Assembly: GCA_029582265.1 (NCBI GenBank)
Contig: CM055822.1
Span: 42,120,036 to 42,184,035, forward strand
Source of the DNA: Zoroaster sp. YZ-2022
Taxonomy: Eukaryota > Echinodermata > Asteroidea > Forcipulatida > Zoroasteridae
DNA: 64,000 nt
Direction: 5' to 3'
The notes below the pieces were generated by a model, which saw only the letters and a list, made by a program, of their open reading frames with translations, did not search any database and was not told where the DNA came from. Position numbers and translations under genes: made by a program. Of the stretch, positions 47,897-58,598 are shown piece by piece; the stretch's first letter is position 1, and every line of letters begins with the position of its first letter.

Positions 47897-48539
47897 CTAC
47901 AGCTTTATAACAAATGGCCTTTGTGCTCAGGCTTGAGTGCTTTTTTGTGTGAAAGCTTGGTCGATTAAAGTCGCCTATGGTAAGGAAAGATTTTTAATAG
48001 TATCACATGAAATAAACAGTGACAATTCAGTGTCAAATCCCATGAGTAGTTTTGATGTCTTGTCACACTGCTGACAAAGAAGTTCAAATTTCAAGATGAT
48101 TCTCTTTGTGTAATCTAAAAAGATTAAGACAAAAATTAAGCAAAAACAAAAATTATGGTTAGTTCAATGGACAGGTCGGTCAACAGAGAAATGGGTGACG
48201 AATGACTCAGTCAACAAACGTATTCACTGCAATCCACCTACAGTATACTCGATGTATTTGTATTCGTAATACATACAGCATATGCTGTCTTACCACATTT
48301 TGTTGTACAACTCATTTGAAATTCCAGAGCCATAAAATGTTTTGGTCCAAAAAAAATAAAAAATCATAATGTATTTGTCTCATTAATTAATCAATCACAA
48401 GGCCTTTTTTATGGTACCACTTTTATTTATATTACATGTAAATGCATGTTGAGTACGCAGTAACCTATGCAAGATGTTAAATCAGTCTTGTCCATGCTGC
48501 AGCTAATGATATGTACATTGTACTACCTGGCTGCAGTAT

Positions 48540-48720
48540 AGAGCATGTACTAGGGGTGGACGATAATACGATAATATCCTGACGATACGATATTCAAAGA
48601 AATATCGGCTAAATCGGTTATAGTTTGAAGATACTGAAATATCGTCATATTGACGATATTCCAAAAATATAGCCGATATCATATTTATATCGTTCTTTTT
48701 AGTTAAAATACCGCCAGAGT
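48540..48720. repeat. Repeat rich in CGATATT
   Basis: AGGGGTGGACGATAATACGA begins a stretch with many ATATCG and CGATAT words in both orientations. Similar AGGGGTG-CGATA sequences open MITEs in many animals. Right boundary unclear. Confidence 0.4.
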
Positions 48721-48867
48721 GATAAATTGTCTCAAAATTTCATGTCCTATACGGTGATATCAACGAAGTTACGGTACCGTGAAGAGCTAAAAAACAGTTC
48801 AAAATCGTGTGTGTGGTCTTTTTTTCGTGCGTTGTGCTTCTGGTTGTGGCGTGGGCCTTAAACTTAC

Positions 48868-49000
48868 CCAAGGGTAGTCCCAGGATCACGTGGTACCTCT
48901 CATGGCCTCCTGGAATAACCGCTCTGGTATACATTGTGAGGTTGTTCACATTCGGCAGATGTCGGATACCAGGATAAAAGCGTGGATGATGACCATTGAA
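48868..49000 (-). CDS. Candidate internal exon, unknown protein
   Basis: 133 nt with a strong donor, GTAAGT, but a weak acceptor region (CGCACGCACAG). Encodes FNGHHPRFYPGIRHLPNVNN, LTMYTRAVIPGGHERYHVIL and GLPL, leaving in phase 1. Phase and charge fit the candidate exon at 47896-47712. No upstream exon was found in 300 bp, and a LINE lies beyond on the other strand. Confidence 0.4.
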
Positions 49001-49469
49001 CTGTGCGTGCGCAATCGATCAATGGCCCGTTCATTCTCAGCTCTTGGATGGGGCTGTAGGCCTTTATAAACCACGGGTTTGTTTATGGACGTCACGGTGA
49101 GTTCTTTTTTTTATGAAATGTTTGTTGCACCGAGCGGCAAAAATCTAAGAATTCGGCTCATTTTGCAACCACTGTTTGGAGTAACCGTTTATTACCTACG
49201 CATCTTCTCTGTAGAACTTGCATGTAAAAGTAGTTCATATATAGGTGTCCAATGTCGCAGAGGAGCCCAGCGCCCGTAAAACGCGGAACAGGGGCACAAT
49301 AGCGCAACAACGACATCCATTTCTCAACAGGCTAGCCAAACAACAAGTCAAAAAGGAAGAGGACGCGGCAGAAATACATCTGCATAAAGCATTTGATTTT
49401 GATTTGTTTCTCCCTCTCTGACTTTTATGAACGGTTTACTTTTCATCTTCACTATGTTTTTTTCTTAAT

Positions 49470-50126
49470 TAACACGCTTACAATAGCGACAATCAATGCG
49501 AATGGGATGAGAGATAATTTCAAACGAAAAACATTGCTCTCATCCAAGAAACTCATAGTGAGGAGGAAAACGATTTTTTGTGGCGTAAACAGTGGCCAGG
49601 AGAAATTCGTTTTAGTCATGATACCCGCCATTCTAAAGGAATAGCTATTTTCATTTCTAACAAACGTGGATTACTTTTGACTAATATTACCAAAGACCAT
49701 AAAGGTAGATGGATTTATGGGGATATTATGTGGAATAAAAAAATGTTTCACTTGCTTCTGTTTACGCCCCAATGCAGTTTACCCCCAGAGTTAGATTTTT
49801 TAATGATATGTCGAAACGTATTAATGAAAACTATCAATGGATTATTGAGGGATTTCAATTGCAACAGCGACAACAAACACACAAAGGATACAAGTCAAGT
49901 TACTTTCTCTAACCTTCTACAAGAAAAAAATCTTTCAGATATTTGGCACAAACTATACCCCAACAATCCTGGATATACACATTTTCATCATGGGACTAAA
50001 CAACCTAGTAGAATTGACTGGCCTATTTATTTATTATGTCTCCTACCATGTGTGATCAAATTAAAGACAAAATATAATAATGCCACTGGTCTCACCGATC
50101 ATCAAGCAGTTGTTGTCAAATGTTGA
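49470..50126 (+). pseudogene. LINE apurinic endonuclease domain
   Basis: TIATINANGMRDNFKRKTLL is the start of an APE-type endonuclease (N of the conserved NxNG). Later blocks: SHDTRHSKGIAIFISNKRGL, RDFNCNSDNKHTKDTS (normally GDFN, here Gly to Arg), PGYTHFHHGTKQPSRIDWPI with the SRID motif, and TDHQAVVVKC with the catalytic DH. Frameshifts separate them. The enzyme would nick target DNA to prime reverse transcription. Confidence 0.7.
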
Positions 50127-50659
50127 CAATTTCATGGACCTGGGCGCTGGATTTGCAACAATAGCCTTCTTGATGATACTAATTGTTCATATAGAATAGA
50201 AACCTTTTGGGACCTTGGCAAACCAGAAAAAGAGATCACGACTCTCTCCTTTCCTGGTGGGAAATGGGAAAATACAAACTTAAAGAAATCATTTAATGGA
50301 GACTAGGGGAGAGAAAAATCACATTTTGAGAAACATAACAGAACATTTCTTCAAAAATGTTACGATGATTCGATTAATAACCGTGATAATAATCTCTATA
50401 ATCTTAAAGAAATTGAAATGAAACTTAAACAATTTGAGATAAATGAATGGAAGAAAGCCAAAATCTGTGTTCACAATATTAATAAAAATGATGGTGAGAA
50501 AAACAGTAAGTTCTTCCTGAACCTGGAAAATCAACAAACAAATCATAACAGATTTTTAAAAAAATACAAGATATTCATGGTAATTATATTGATCAATCCA
50601 GACCTATGATTCAATGCATTAACAGTTTTTATGAAGAATATATACCTCTGATAATATAA

Positions 50660-51730
50660 ATGATGATCAGATTCAAACGATCCTTAACGAAATTATTACG
50701 ATTTTTTGACGATAATAAAGTCAAAAATCTTCAAATTGTTAAAGATATTGATGAAGTTGAGCTCAGACAAGCCTTGTATCAAATGAAAACTGGCAAATCC
50801 CCAGACATAGACGGCCTTACTGTACCTATTGATATACCCTGAAATACGAGTTAGTCGATGCCTTAAAGGAATGTAATAATTGTATGCACTTACCCAATTC
50901 TATGAATATTGCCTTAATTAGATTAATTTATAAAAACAAAGGTTGTAAAGAATACCTAAGAAACTGGCGTCCAATCAGTTTACTAACAGTAGATTATAAA
51001 CTTATTTCGAAAGTCATTACCAATAGACTTAAAATGATCATGCCTGATATCATTGGAGAAAATCAAACCTGTGGAGTTCCTGAAAGAAATATCCATGATA
51101 ATTTAACCATTTTAAGAGACGGCATAGATTACATAAACTTCAACAATTTTGAAGGCAGAGTCATGAGTATAGATCAAGAGAAAGCTTTTGATCGTATCGA
51201 ATGGATTTATATGTACTCAATTATGGGGAAGATGGGTATTCCCGCAGGTTTGATTCAATGGTGCAAATTGCTTTATTCAGGTCCTTTAAGTCAGTTTATT
51301 GTCAACAATTTTATAGGTTCTCCTATCACCATAAAAAGAGGAATCAGGCAAGGTTGTCCATTGTCCCCCACTATTGTTTGCCATATGTGCAGAAGGAATG
51401 TCTAAATTGATTATTAATATTCCTAATATAGAAAGAATTAAGCTTCCTGAAGACGACGAAATATTTAAAGTCGTTCAGCATGCTGATGACATTACTGTTT
51501 TCATTCGTAATAACCAAGATTTTGATGTTCTTAAAGATATTTTTATTGTTCACTGTGGAGGTTCAGGCTCCAGAATCAACCACGATAAAACTACCGTTTT
51601 ATGGTTAGACAAATGGAAGACCAGAACAGATTCCCCTGGTGGCTACAACTGGGTTTCGGACAAACTTAAAATATTAGGGTGTATTTTGGTAACAATGTTT
51701 CCCTTAAAGATAACTGGAATCCCAGGATAA
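50660..51730 (+). pseudogene. LINE reverse transcriptase
   Basis: Blocks in order: LRQALYQMKTGKSPDIDGLT, MNIALIRLIYKNKGCKEYLR, NWRPISLLTVDYKLISKVIT, DGIDYINFNNFEGRVMSIDQ and EKAFDRIEWIYMYSIMGKMG (catalytic region A), IKRGIRQGCPLSP, then HADDITVFIRNNQ where YADD is expected (Tyr to His, both Asp kept) at about 51480-51491. A stop and frameshift near 50842 and 51400 break the frame. Confidence 0.8.
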
Positions 51731-51813
51731 ACAAAATGAAACACACCATGAACAGATGTTGGAAAGAACGTAATCTGACTCTTAAAGGCAAATCTATCAT
51801 TGTTAACACTATG

Positions 51814-51940
51814 GGTAAAACTTGTAGCTTTGCATGGTGAGGATGATAAGTAAGACTAATTGCGGTGACACCATGTAGAATCTCAATTGAGTAGTAATTA
51901 GTTCTGAAAAAGAACTGGGGTACAACTCGACAGTTAACAC
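51814..51940 (-). mobile_element. Penelope-type tail inserted in a LINE
   Basis: GTTAACACTATG is present at 51802-51813 and again at about 51942-51953, a 12-bp target duplication. Between, on the minus strand, are a hairpin AGTTCTTTTTCAGAACT, the box CTACATGGTGTCACCGCAAT, CTTACTTATC and CACCATGCAAAGCTACAA. The same order occurs at 19948-19999, so this is the shared 3' end of one family. 5'-truncated insertion, as expected for target-primed reverse transcription. Confidence 0.65.
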
Positions 51941-52561
51941 TATGATTGTGCAGGTTTATCCTATTTAGGATCTATTTTAACCTTGTCCGAATGATCTGAT
52001 CCAACAAATTGAAGATATTATTTGGTGATTTTATTGGAACGGCAAAATTAAAACTGATCGTGGGGGACAGGACTAATTAACATTTTTGGTGTGCTAACAA
52101 GGACTGCTCGGGCCTTTTGGCCCGCCTTCGACAATCAAGTTTCGTGTCGGAGGATATCACCGGCGCCACCTTGGTGAGCTATGTATGCCCGCAAGGCAAC
52201 CGAACGGGTTACCTTGAAGAGACCCAACACCGTACGGTTCAACACACGACATATACGAGAAGTTACACCAGAGGAAGTCTACCAATCAAGCCATCAACAA
52301 AGTTTTTGAGATACAGTCACAAGCGTGGGGTCAACAGATAGCGTAGGTTTTCCCTCTTAGAAAACTCATCATTTTAAGACTTTTAGGCCTCTACATTCGA
52401 AAGCGGCCGTCGAACACAGATACTACTCGTCATTTTCCGGCGCTTATGCAATTCAAACGTATTATAAACAAATATTTTTGGAGATTGGGTAAACCCTTCC
52501 TTCCGTCAAATAAAATAACAATTTTATCATCTGCATCAAGTTTTCTAAATAAATTTAAAAT

Positions 52562-53061
52562 NNNNNNNNNNNNNNNNNNNNNNNNNNNNNNNNNNNNNNN
52601 NNNNNNNNNNNNNNNNNNNNNNNNNNNNNNNNNNNNNNNNNNNNNNNNNNNNNNNNNNNNNNNNNNNNNNNNNNNNNNNNNNNNNNNNNNNNNNNNNNNN
52701 NNNNNNNNNNNNNNNNNNNNNNNNNNNNNNNNNNNNNNNNNNNNNNNNNNNNNNNNNNNNNNNNNNNNNNNNNNNNNNNNNNNNNNNNNNNNNNNNNNNN
52801 NNNNNNNNNNNNNNNNNNNNNNNNNNNNNNNNNNNNNNNNNNNNNNNNNNNNNNNNNNNNNNNNNNNNNNNNNNNNNNNNNNNNNNNNNNNNNNNNNNNN
52901 NNNNNNNNNNNNNNNNNNNNNNNNNNNNNNNNNNNNNNNNNNNNNNNNNNNNNNNNNNNNNNNNNNNNNNNNNNNNNNNNNNNNNNNNNNNNNNNNNNNN
53001 NNNNNNNNNNNNNNNNNNNNNNNNNNNNNNNNNNNNNNNNNNNNNNNNNNNNNNNNNNNNN
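52562..53061. other. Assembly gap, 500 N
   Basis: Exactly 500 undetermined bases, the customary placeholder for a gap of unknown length. Confidence 0.99.
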
Positions 53062-53069
53062 CAAAAAAA

Positions 53070-53790
53070 TTTTAACGATTTTGAACCCGTTGAAGACGTT
53101 TGACATCTCTTGTTGAGGATCCTTGGAGAAGTGAATTTGCACTGGTGAGCAAATGTGATGTGGACCAGGAGTAGTGGACTGCATGATGACAAGTGATTTC
53201 ATCAATAAAGATACGAAACTTGCGACAGATTTCTTTGGGAAATGAAAGTTGATGGTTTTGCATATTGAGGATACATGGTTAGACATACTTATAGTACTTT
53301 GCAAAATAACACCAATATTTTTTTTTTTTACACAGGAGAGGGTTTGATAACTGTATTACCAATTGTAATGGTGACGTCAGATAATGTTTTTAAAAGTCTA
53401 TGGTTGGCAGCAAGAACAAATTCAGTCTTTTCATCATTGAAACGGAGCATATTTTGTGACATCCATGCCTTGATGTTAGAAACACAAGCAGATAAAGTTG
53501 AAAGTGCACAATCAGTTTCACCAGGTTTCCGGGGATCAACATTGGGTGTCGTCAGCATACAAATGGAATTTGACACCAGAATGATACTTAATAATATCTG
53601 AGAGTGGGTGTGTGTAGTAAGAAAACATCTGAGGTCCGACACAGGAACCTTGTGGTAAACCATAATAAAGAGTTTGCGGATCGAGAATAGTCTATTGGCA
53701 ATCTTAACTCTACAAGTCCTACCAGTAAGATAAGACTGAAACCATTTGGAAACATTATTATGAAAACCAAAAATGATGTAGGTTATATTG
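53070..53790 (-). pseudogene. CR1-like LINE reverse transcriptase fragment
   Basis: Minus-strand blocks: WFQSYLTGRTCRVKIANRLF, then GLPQGSCVGPQMFSYYTHPL, FHLYADDTQC (active site intact), SACVSNIKAWMSQNMLRFND, KTEFVLAANHRLLKT, and MSMSNHVSSICKTINFHF. These are the palm and post-palm motifs of CR1/L2 elements. Frame changes at least three times. It ends at the assembly gap, so the 3' extent is unknown. Confidence 0.75.
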
Positions 53791-53994
53791 GAAAATCTGA
53801 AGAGTATACCTAATCTCTTTGAATCAAGATATGCATTTAATAAACCACCTTTTGAACATTTTAGAATTTGAACGTTTTTGATTTTGACGTATCATAAACA
53901 CTTCCCGTTTAAAGATATATATATATATATATATATACTTAAATGTAGCGGTCTATCTTGAAGTAGAGTGCTCAATGCCACATAGACAGAGCGT

Positions 53995-54220
<226 letters not shown>

Positions 54221-54229
54221 TACAAACCG

Positions 54230-54960
54230 TATGTGGAGATAATCCGTACGTGACCGCGTGTTGACCCCAAAGGGGGCGGGATTATGTTTACGGGTTATGA
54301 ATAGAACGTTCTTGAAGTTTGTTTTGGAAAATTATGTAATTTTCAGAAATTTCTAGAAGTGAAGTGAAGAAGAAATCTCTAGTATTTTCTAGAAGGGATT
54401 AAAAACTATAAATACAGGCTGGTAGAGGATTTTAGGCAGGACTTGAGCAAACCATCAAGACTTGATGAGACTATATCGATACTTCAGTGTACACCCACTA
54501 GGACCTGTGATGTCGCTTACGACTCGTCTGTGGAGTGTTTTGAGAAAGTTCGTCTTGACCGAGTGAAGTGTCTGAGAGCTGAATTTAATTCCGGAAGAGA
54601 CATTTTGTGAACTAAATCTACAGTTCAGTATTTTTAGGATTTCTTCTTTCCCATATTTTTGTCACGGTAGTCGACTTGTGTCCCCGTGGTTTCGTCAATT
54701 TCCGGCCGTTTGTTGGAGGTGAATTCGCCCCACGTCCAGCTCTATTTACACCGTGTCAGAGAACTGTTTTTGGTGTCGTTTTCGCTGGAGCCTGCTCAGC
54801 CCTCGCCCGTAAGATCTTCTTCTTATTTAGTATAAGATCTTTTCTTGATGTACACTTGTTTACCATAACCATTGTACGCTTGTTAAACCCATCGATATTT
54901 GAAACAGTTGATATTTTCATTATATCAGTGTGACCTTGTTTGATTTCTTTGTTGCATCTG
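54230..54960 (+). promoter_or_regulatory. Promoter-like region, possible solo LTR
   Basis: AACTATAAATACAGG at 54403-54417 is a consensus TATA box, with GATTAAAA before it and a GC-moderate leader after it. The stretch resembles the U3/R region of an LTR retrotransposon but no second copy, PBS or coding region was found. The open frame at 54676-54933 matches nothing. Confidence 0.3.
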
Positions 54961-55026
54961 GGAAAATTCAGGCTTTTTGAATAACTTGCATTCACGGATA
55001 GTTTGAAGATTTTTGGATCGTAACAA

Positions 55027-55042
55027 TATATATATATATATG

Positions 55043-55093
<51 letters not shown>
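55027..55093. repeat. (TA)n microsatellite
   Basis: TA array that served as target for the adjacent hAT-type MITE. Confidence 0.9.
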
Positions 55094-55094
<1 letters not shown>

Positions 55095-55095
<1 letters not shown>

Positions 55096-55308
55096 AGCGG
55101 CGGCGCTACGGGGGGAGGGGGAGGGGTTACATTCTTTGCCCCCCTCCCCAATTTGCCCCCACCTGCCAATTTTTCCCCGATGGTAAATCAATGCTTTTTC
55201 AGCAGTACAAAATTACATTAAAAATTAATGTTTGCCCCCCTTAAATTTAAGCTTGCCCCCCCTCTTGCCCCCCCCCCCCCCAGTTTAACAGGTCTGGTGC
55301 CGCCGCTG
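55095..55308. mobile_element. hAT-type MITE with 8-bp target duplication
   Basis: Ends CAGCGGCGGCGC and complement CAGCGGCGGCAC; TATATATC repeated exactly at 55087-55094 and 55309-55316. 214 bp with runs of C. An 8-bp duplication and CAG-type ends are hAT hallmarks. Confidence 0.85.
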
Positions 55309-55405
55309 TATATATCCCTGGCTATCAGCAGATATAGTTTGGTCTCTGACCTGGCACCATAGAGCAATAGATAATTGGCATAAGTGGACCGCCCACTAAC
55401 ATAGG

Positions 55406-55477
55406 GGCTGGTTAGCTCAGTTGGTAGAGCGCTCGTACGGTAATTGAGAGGTCGCGGGTTCGAGTCTGGCATCAGCC
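55406..55477 (+). tRNA. tRNA-like sequence (pseudogene or SINE head)
   Basis: 72 nt. Acceptor GGCTGGT pairs with ATCAGCC at all seven positions (one G-U). D arm GCTC/GAGC pairs; A box TTAGCTCAGTTGG and B box GGTTCGAGTC are near consensus. The anticodon loop ACGGTAA would give GGT (Thr) but lacks the universal U33, and anticodon and T stems each have a mismatch. A TTTT terminator follows at 55481. Not a functional tRNA; more likely a SINE head or decayed tRNA. Confidence 0.55.
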
Positions 55478-55789
55478 AACTTTTCTTTGCTCGCTTTTCG
55501 TTTATATACATATATACATATATATATATATAACGAACGGAATTCTGACAAAGTTAAAATGTTTGACCATTTGATTAATGTTGAATTACCAAACATATAC
55601 CTTTCATGGCATTTGTTGTCAATGATAACAACATTGTATAAGAAATCATTATACCATCATCATTAACATTGAATAGCATTGCTGATACAATGGAATAGAA
55701 AGAAAGGAATATGGTTAACATAAAAAATGCGTCTGTCCTTTCAGTAACAACACCAATAACTAGAGATTCAGAGTTTGTCTCGACACAAA

Positions 55790-56812
55790 CTCTAGGTGTT
55801 CGGGAGGATGTAAGGACAAATTGGGGTCAACTTTGTTTAAATATTTTGTGACAATTAACGATCTGTACAATGGTGCAAATTTTTTAAATTTACCTCTTGT
55901 GGTTGCTGAGACATGATATTTTTAAATATTAAACTTTGACTTCCGGTTTGGACAGGACATAAAGGTCAAATTGGGGTCACCTTTTTGTAAATATTTTATG
56001 ACAATTCACGATCTGTACAATGGTGGAGGAATTGTGAATTTACCTCTTGAGGTTGTTGATATATGATTGTTTTAAAATATTAAACGTTGACTTCCCGTTT
56101 GGACTGGAAGTAATGTCAAATTGGGGTCACCTTTCTCTAAATATTTTTTGACAATTAACAATCTATACGATGGTGCAAAAAATTTCAATTTACCTGTTGT
56201 GGTTGTTGAGATATGATTTTTTTAAATATTAAACCTTGACTTCCGGTTTGGACAGGAAGTAAGGTCAAATTCGGGTCATCTTTTTGTAAATATCTTTTGA
56301 CAATTAACGGTCTGTACAATGGTATAAAAATTGTGAATTTACCTGTTTTGGTTGTTGAGATATTATTTTTTTAAATATTAAATTTTGACTTCCGGTTTGG
56401 ACAGGAAGTAAGGTCAAATTGGGGTCACCTTTGTGTACATATTTTTTGACAATTAACAATGTATACAATGGTGCAAAAAATGTCAATTTACCTCTTGTGG
56501 TTGTTGAGATATGATTTTTTTTAAATATTAAACTTTCACTTCCGGTTTGGACAGGAAGTAAGGTCAAATTGGGGTCACCTTTTTGTAAATATTTTTTGAC
56601 AATTCACGATCTGTACAATGGTGGAGGAATTGTGAATTTACCTCTTGAGGTTGTTGATATATGATTGTTTTAAAATATTAAACTTTGACTTCCCGTTTGG
56701 ACTGGAAGTAATGTCAAATTGGGGTCACCTTTCTCTAAATATTTTTCGACAATTAACAATCTATACAATGGTGCAAAAAATTTCAATTTACCTGTTGTGG
56801 TTGTTCTAAGTA
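55790..56812. repeat. 150-bp satellite, seven copies
   Basis: CAAATTGGGGTCACCTTT marks units beginning at about 55817, 55967, 56117, 56265, 56414, 56564 and 56714, a spacing of 148-150 bp. Each unit also carries GACTTCCGGTTTGGACAGGA and TGACAATTAACAATCTATAC. Units two and three are nearly identical to six and seven. The array ends at the (GAA)n that borders the LINE. Confidence 0.9.
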
Positions 56813-56872
56813 CATGGCAAGTTTCAAGTTCATGTGAAGTTTGCAAGTATGTGTTTTTTGTGGACAGATGTC

Positions 56873-57033
56873 GAAGAAGAAGAAGAAGAAGAAGAAGAAG
56901 AAGAAGAAGAAGAAGAAGAAGAAGAAGAAGAAGAAGAAGAAGAAGAAGAAGAAGAAGAAGAAGAAGAAGAAGAAGAAGAAGAAGAAGAAGAAGAAGAAGA
57001 AGAAGAAGAAGAAGAAGAAGAAGAAGAAGAAGA
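56873..57033. repeat. (GAA)n, left target flank
   Basis: About 53 uninterrupted GAA units; on the minus strand this is (TTC)n directly after the 3' end of the LINE. Confidence 0.95.
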
Positions 57034-57185
57034 CTTTTCAACTGGAACTTTATTGCCTCAAAAAACATTCTTAAAACAATATACAACCTAGAGGGGCAGT
57101 TCCAACTGATATTACATCATTACATTACTTAAATAAACAAATGTTACATATAAATGGCAAAAACAAAGTTGGCATAGTCGCAAAA

Positions 57186-58598
57186 TTACATCAACCAGGT
57201 GATTTTGTTTTCAACGAAGGTAAAAATGGCATTATTTATGTTCCACTTTTCCTCAAAGGTAGGTATGTTATTCTGGGATTTATAGAATAAGAATTCAGAC
57301 ATGATTTGTATTGAATGCGACTGCGCCAGATAACGAAGGGATCGGAAAAGAGATTTTTGATATAACCAATAAATAACGGACTTTAAACTAATAATGAGGT
57401 AGTTAGAGACGGACGACCTCGCGTGGGCGACCTTAACGTGTGGGACGAGCGTCCAGTACAGGGTGAAGTCAAGCGTTAGGTTCGGGAGTAGTCGTTGCAG
57501 CAGAGTGTGGAGTGTGAGTAAGTCTGTATGGCCGGGCACGTTATGAAGAGATGGGTTATGGTCCTTCGTCGCCGCACCATCCGCACAGAGGGAGAAATCG
57601 GATTGGATGTGGTGTAATACTTGTAGGGAAGGAAGAATATTATGGAGGAGTTTGTATTGAATATCTCCTTCCTTTTGGAGGTTGGAAGGTGATGAATGTT
57701 TTCCACTGAATGTTGATGTTTTCGTCGATGTGACCTGTTCTATGCCAGTGGGTGGTGATTTTGTTTGGAACGTCGTTGAGTTTTTCGTTAAAACCTTTGT
57801 ACAGGGTTCTTGTGGATGCTGTCCGTCCGTGTCGGCCATGACTGTGATGTTGTGAGGTGGGAGGACCATTGTTTTTCCATGGGTTGTGTCCATTAATGTC
57901 GAAATCTCTGGATAATGAAGAGAGATGAGGTGTTGAAAATTGTTGAGATCCTTGGAGAGACATCTGGTAGATATTCTGACGGTTGTTGATTTCTTAAAAT
58001 ATTCTGGAGGTGCCAGGATCCGGTGTTCATGTCCAGAAGATCCTTGACGAGCCTGATCCCACACGTCGCGAGTCGCCGAGCGAGGGCGCCCCCGTCTCCA
58101 TCTAGCTCATTAAAGAAATAACTATTAATTGGTAGGTTAACAAAATAAATGAAATCAGTGGGGAGTGTTGCAACTCGAGCACCTATCTTTAACCAGGCAC
58201 GCATTAATTCACTGTGGAAGGTGGGGAGGTGCGGGAAAAACTTGGGGTCAATTTCTGTGGTAAATAATTCGATATCAAGCCCAAGGTTTACGGTACCGCC
58301 TAAGTAATAACCGATGAAATAAAAGGATGGGTTGTCGTAGGGTTTTTGAAAAGAAAATACGTAGTAAGTTAAAACGAAAGGTGAAAATGCGTGCCCGGAG
58401 GACAGGTGAGGCCCAGTCCCCCTTGTCCTGATCCAAAAACAAAATACTTTTCTTAAGCCAGTGTCTTTTTCCAGCCCAGACGAAGTCTGTCAGTTTTTCT
58501 TGGAGTTCATCAATGAGTTTTTCGGGTGGAGAAAGTGTGTGGCTAGGATATGAAATAGTTTGGACGCAGCAAGTTGGTTGGCCACGAGGACTCGGCCT
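57186..58598 (-). pseudogene. LINE ORF2 C-terminal region
   Basis: A 292-codon frame from 58064 contains STRCLSKDLNNFQHLISLHY and EGDIQYKLLHNILPSLQVLH, matching the truncated copy at 7530-8296. The zinc knuckle lies across two frames (HLFITCPA in the second). Further upstream, 58204-57893, KIGARVATLPTDFIYFVNLP belongs to the same region. No RNase H motif recognised. Confidence 0.65.

Larger units (their letters stand above)
49318..52561 (+). mobile_element. L1/Tx1-like LINE, decayed, cut by assembly gap
   Basis: An ORF1 end (SQKGRGRGRNTSA and stop near 49387) is followed by ORF2 with endonuclease and reverse transcriptase. It is a different family from the copies at 6.3 and 57 kb by sequence. 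A Penelope-type fragment with a 12-bp target duplication is inserted at 51814-51940, and coding continues after it. The 3' end is lost in the N gap. Confidence 0.7.

Noticed and set aside
55406..55477. Functional tRNA-Thr
   Set aside because: Lacks U33 and has mismatches in anticodon and T stems; kept only as tRNA-like.
56834..57091. Long open frames of poly-Glu, poly-Lys and poly-Arg or poly-Leu
   Set aside because: Translations of the (GAA)n microsatellite; same at 62811-63053.
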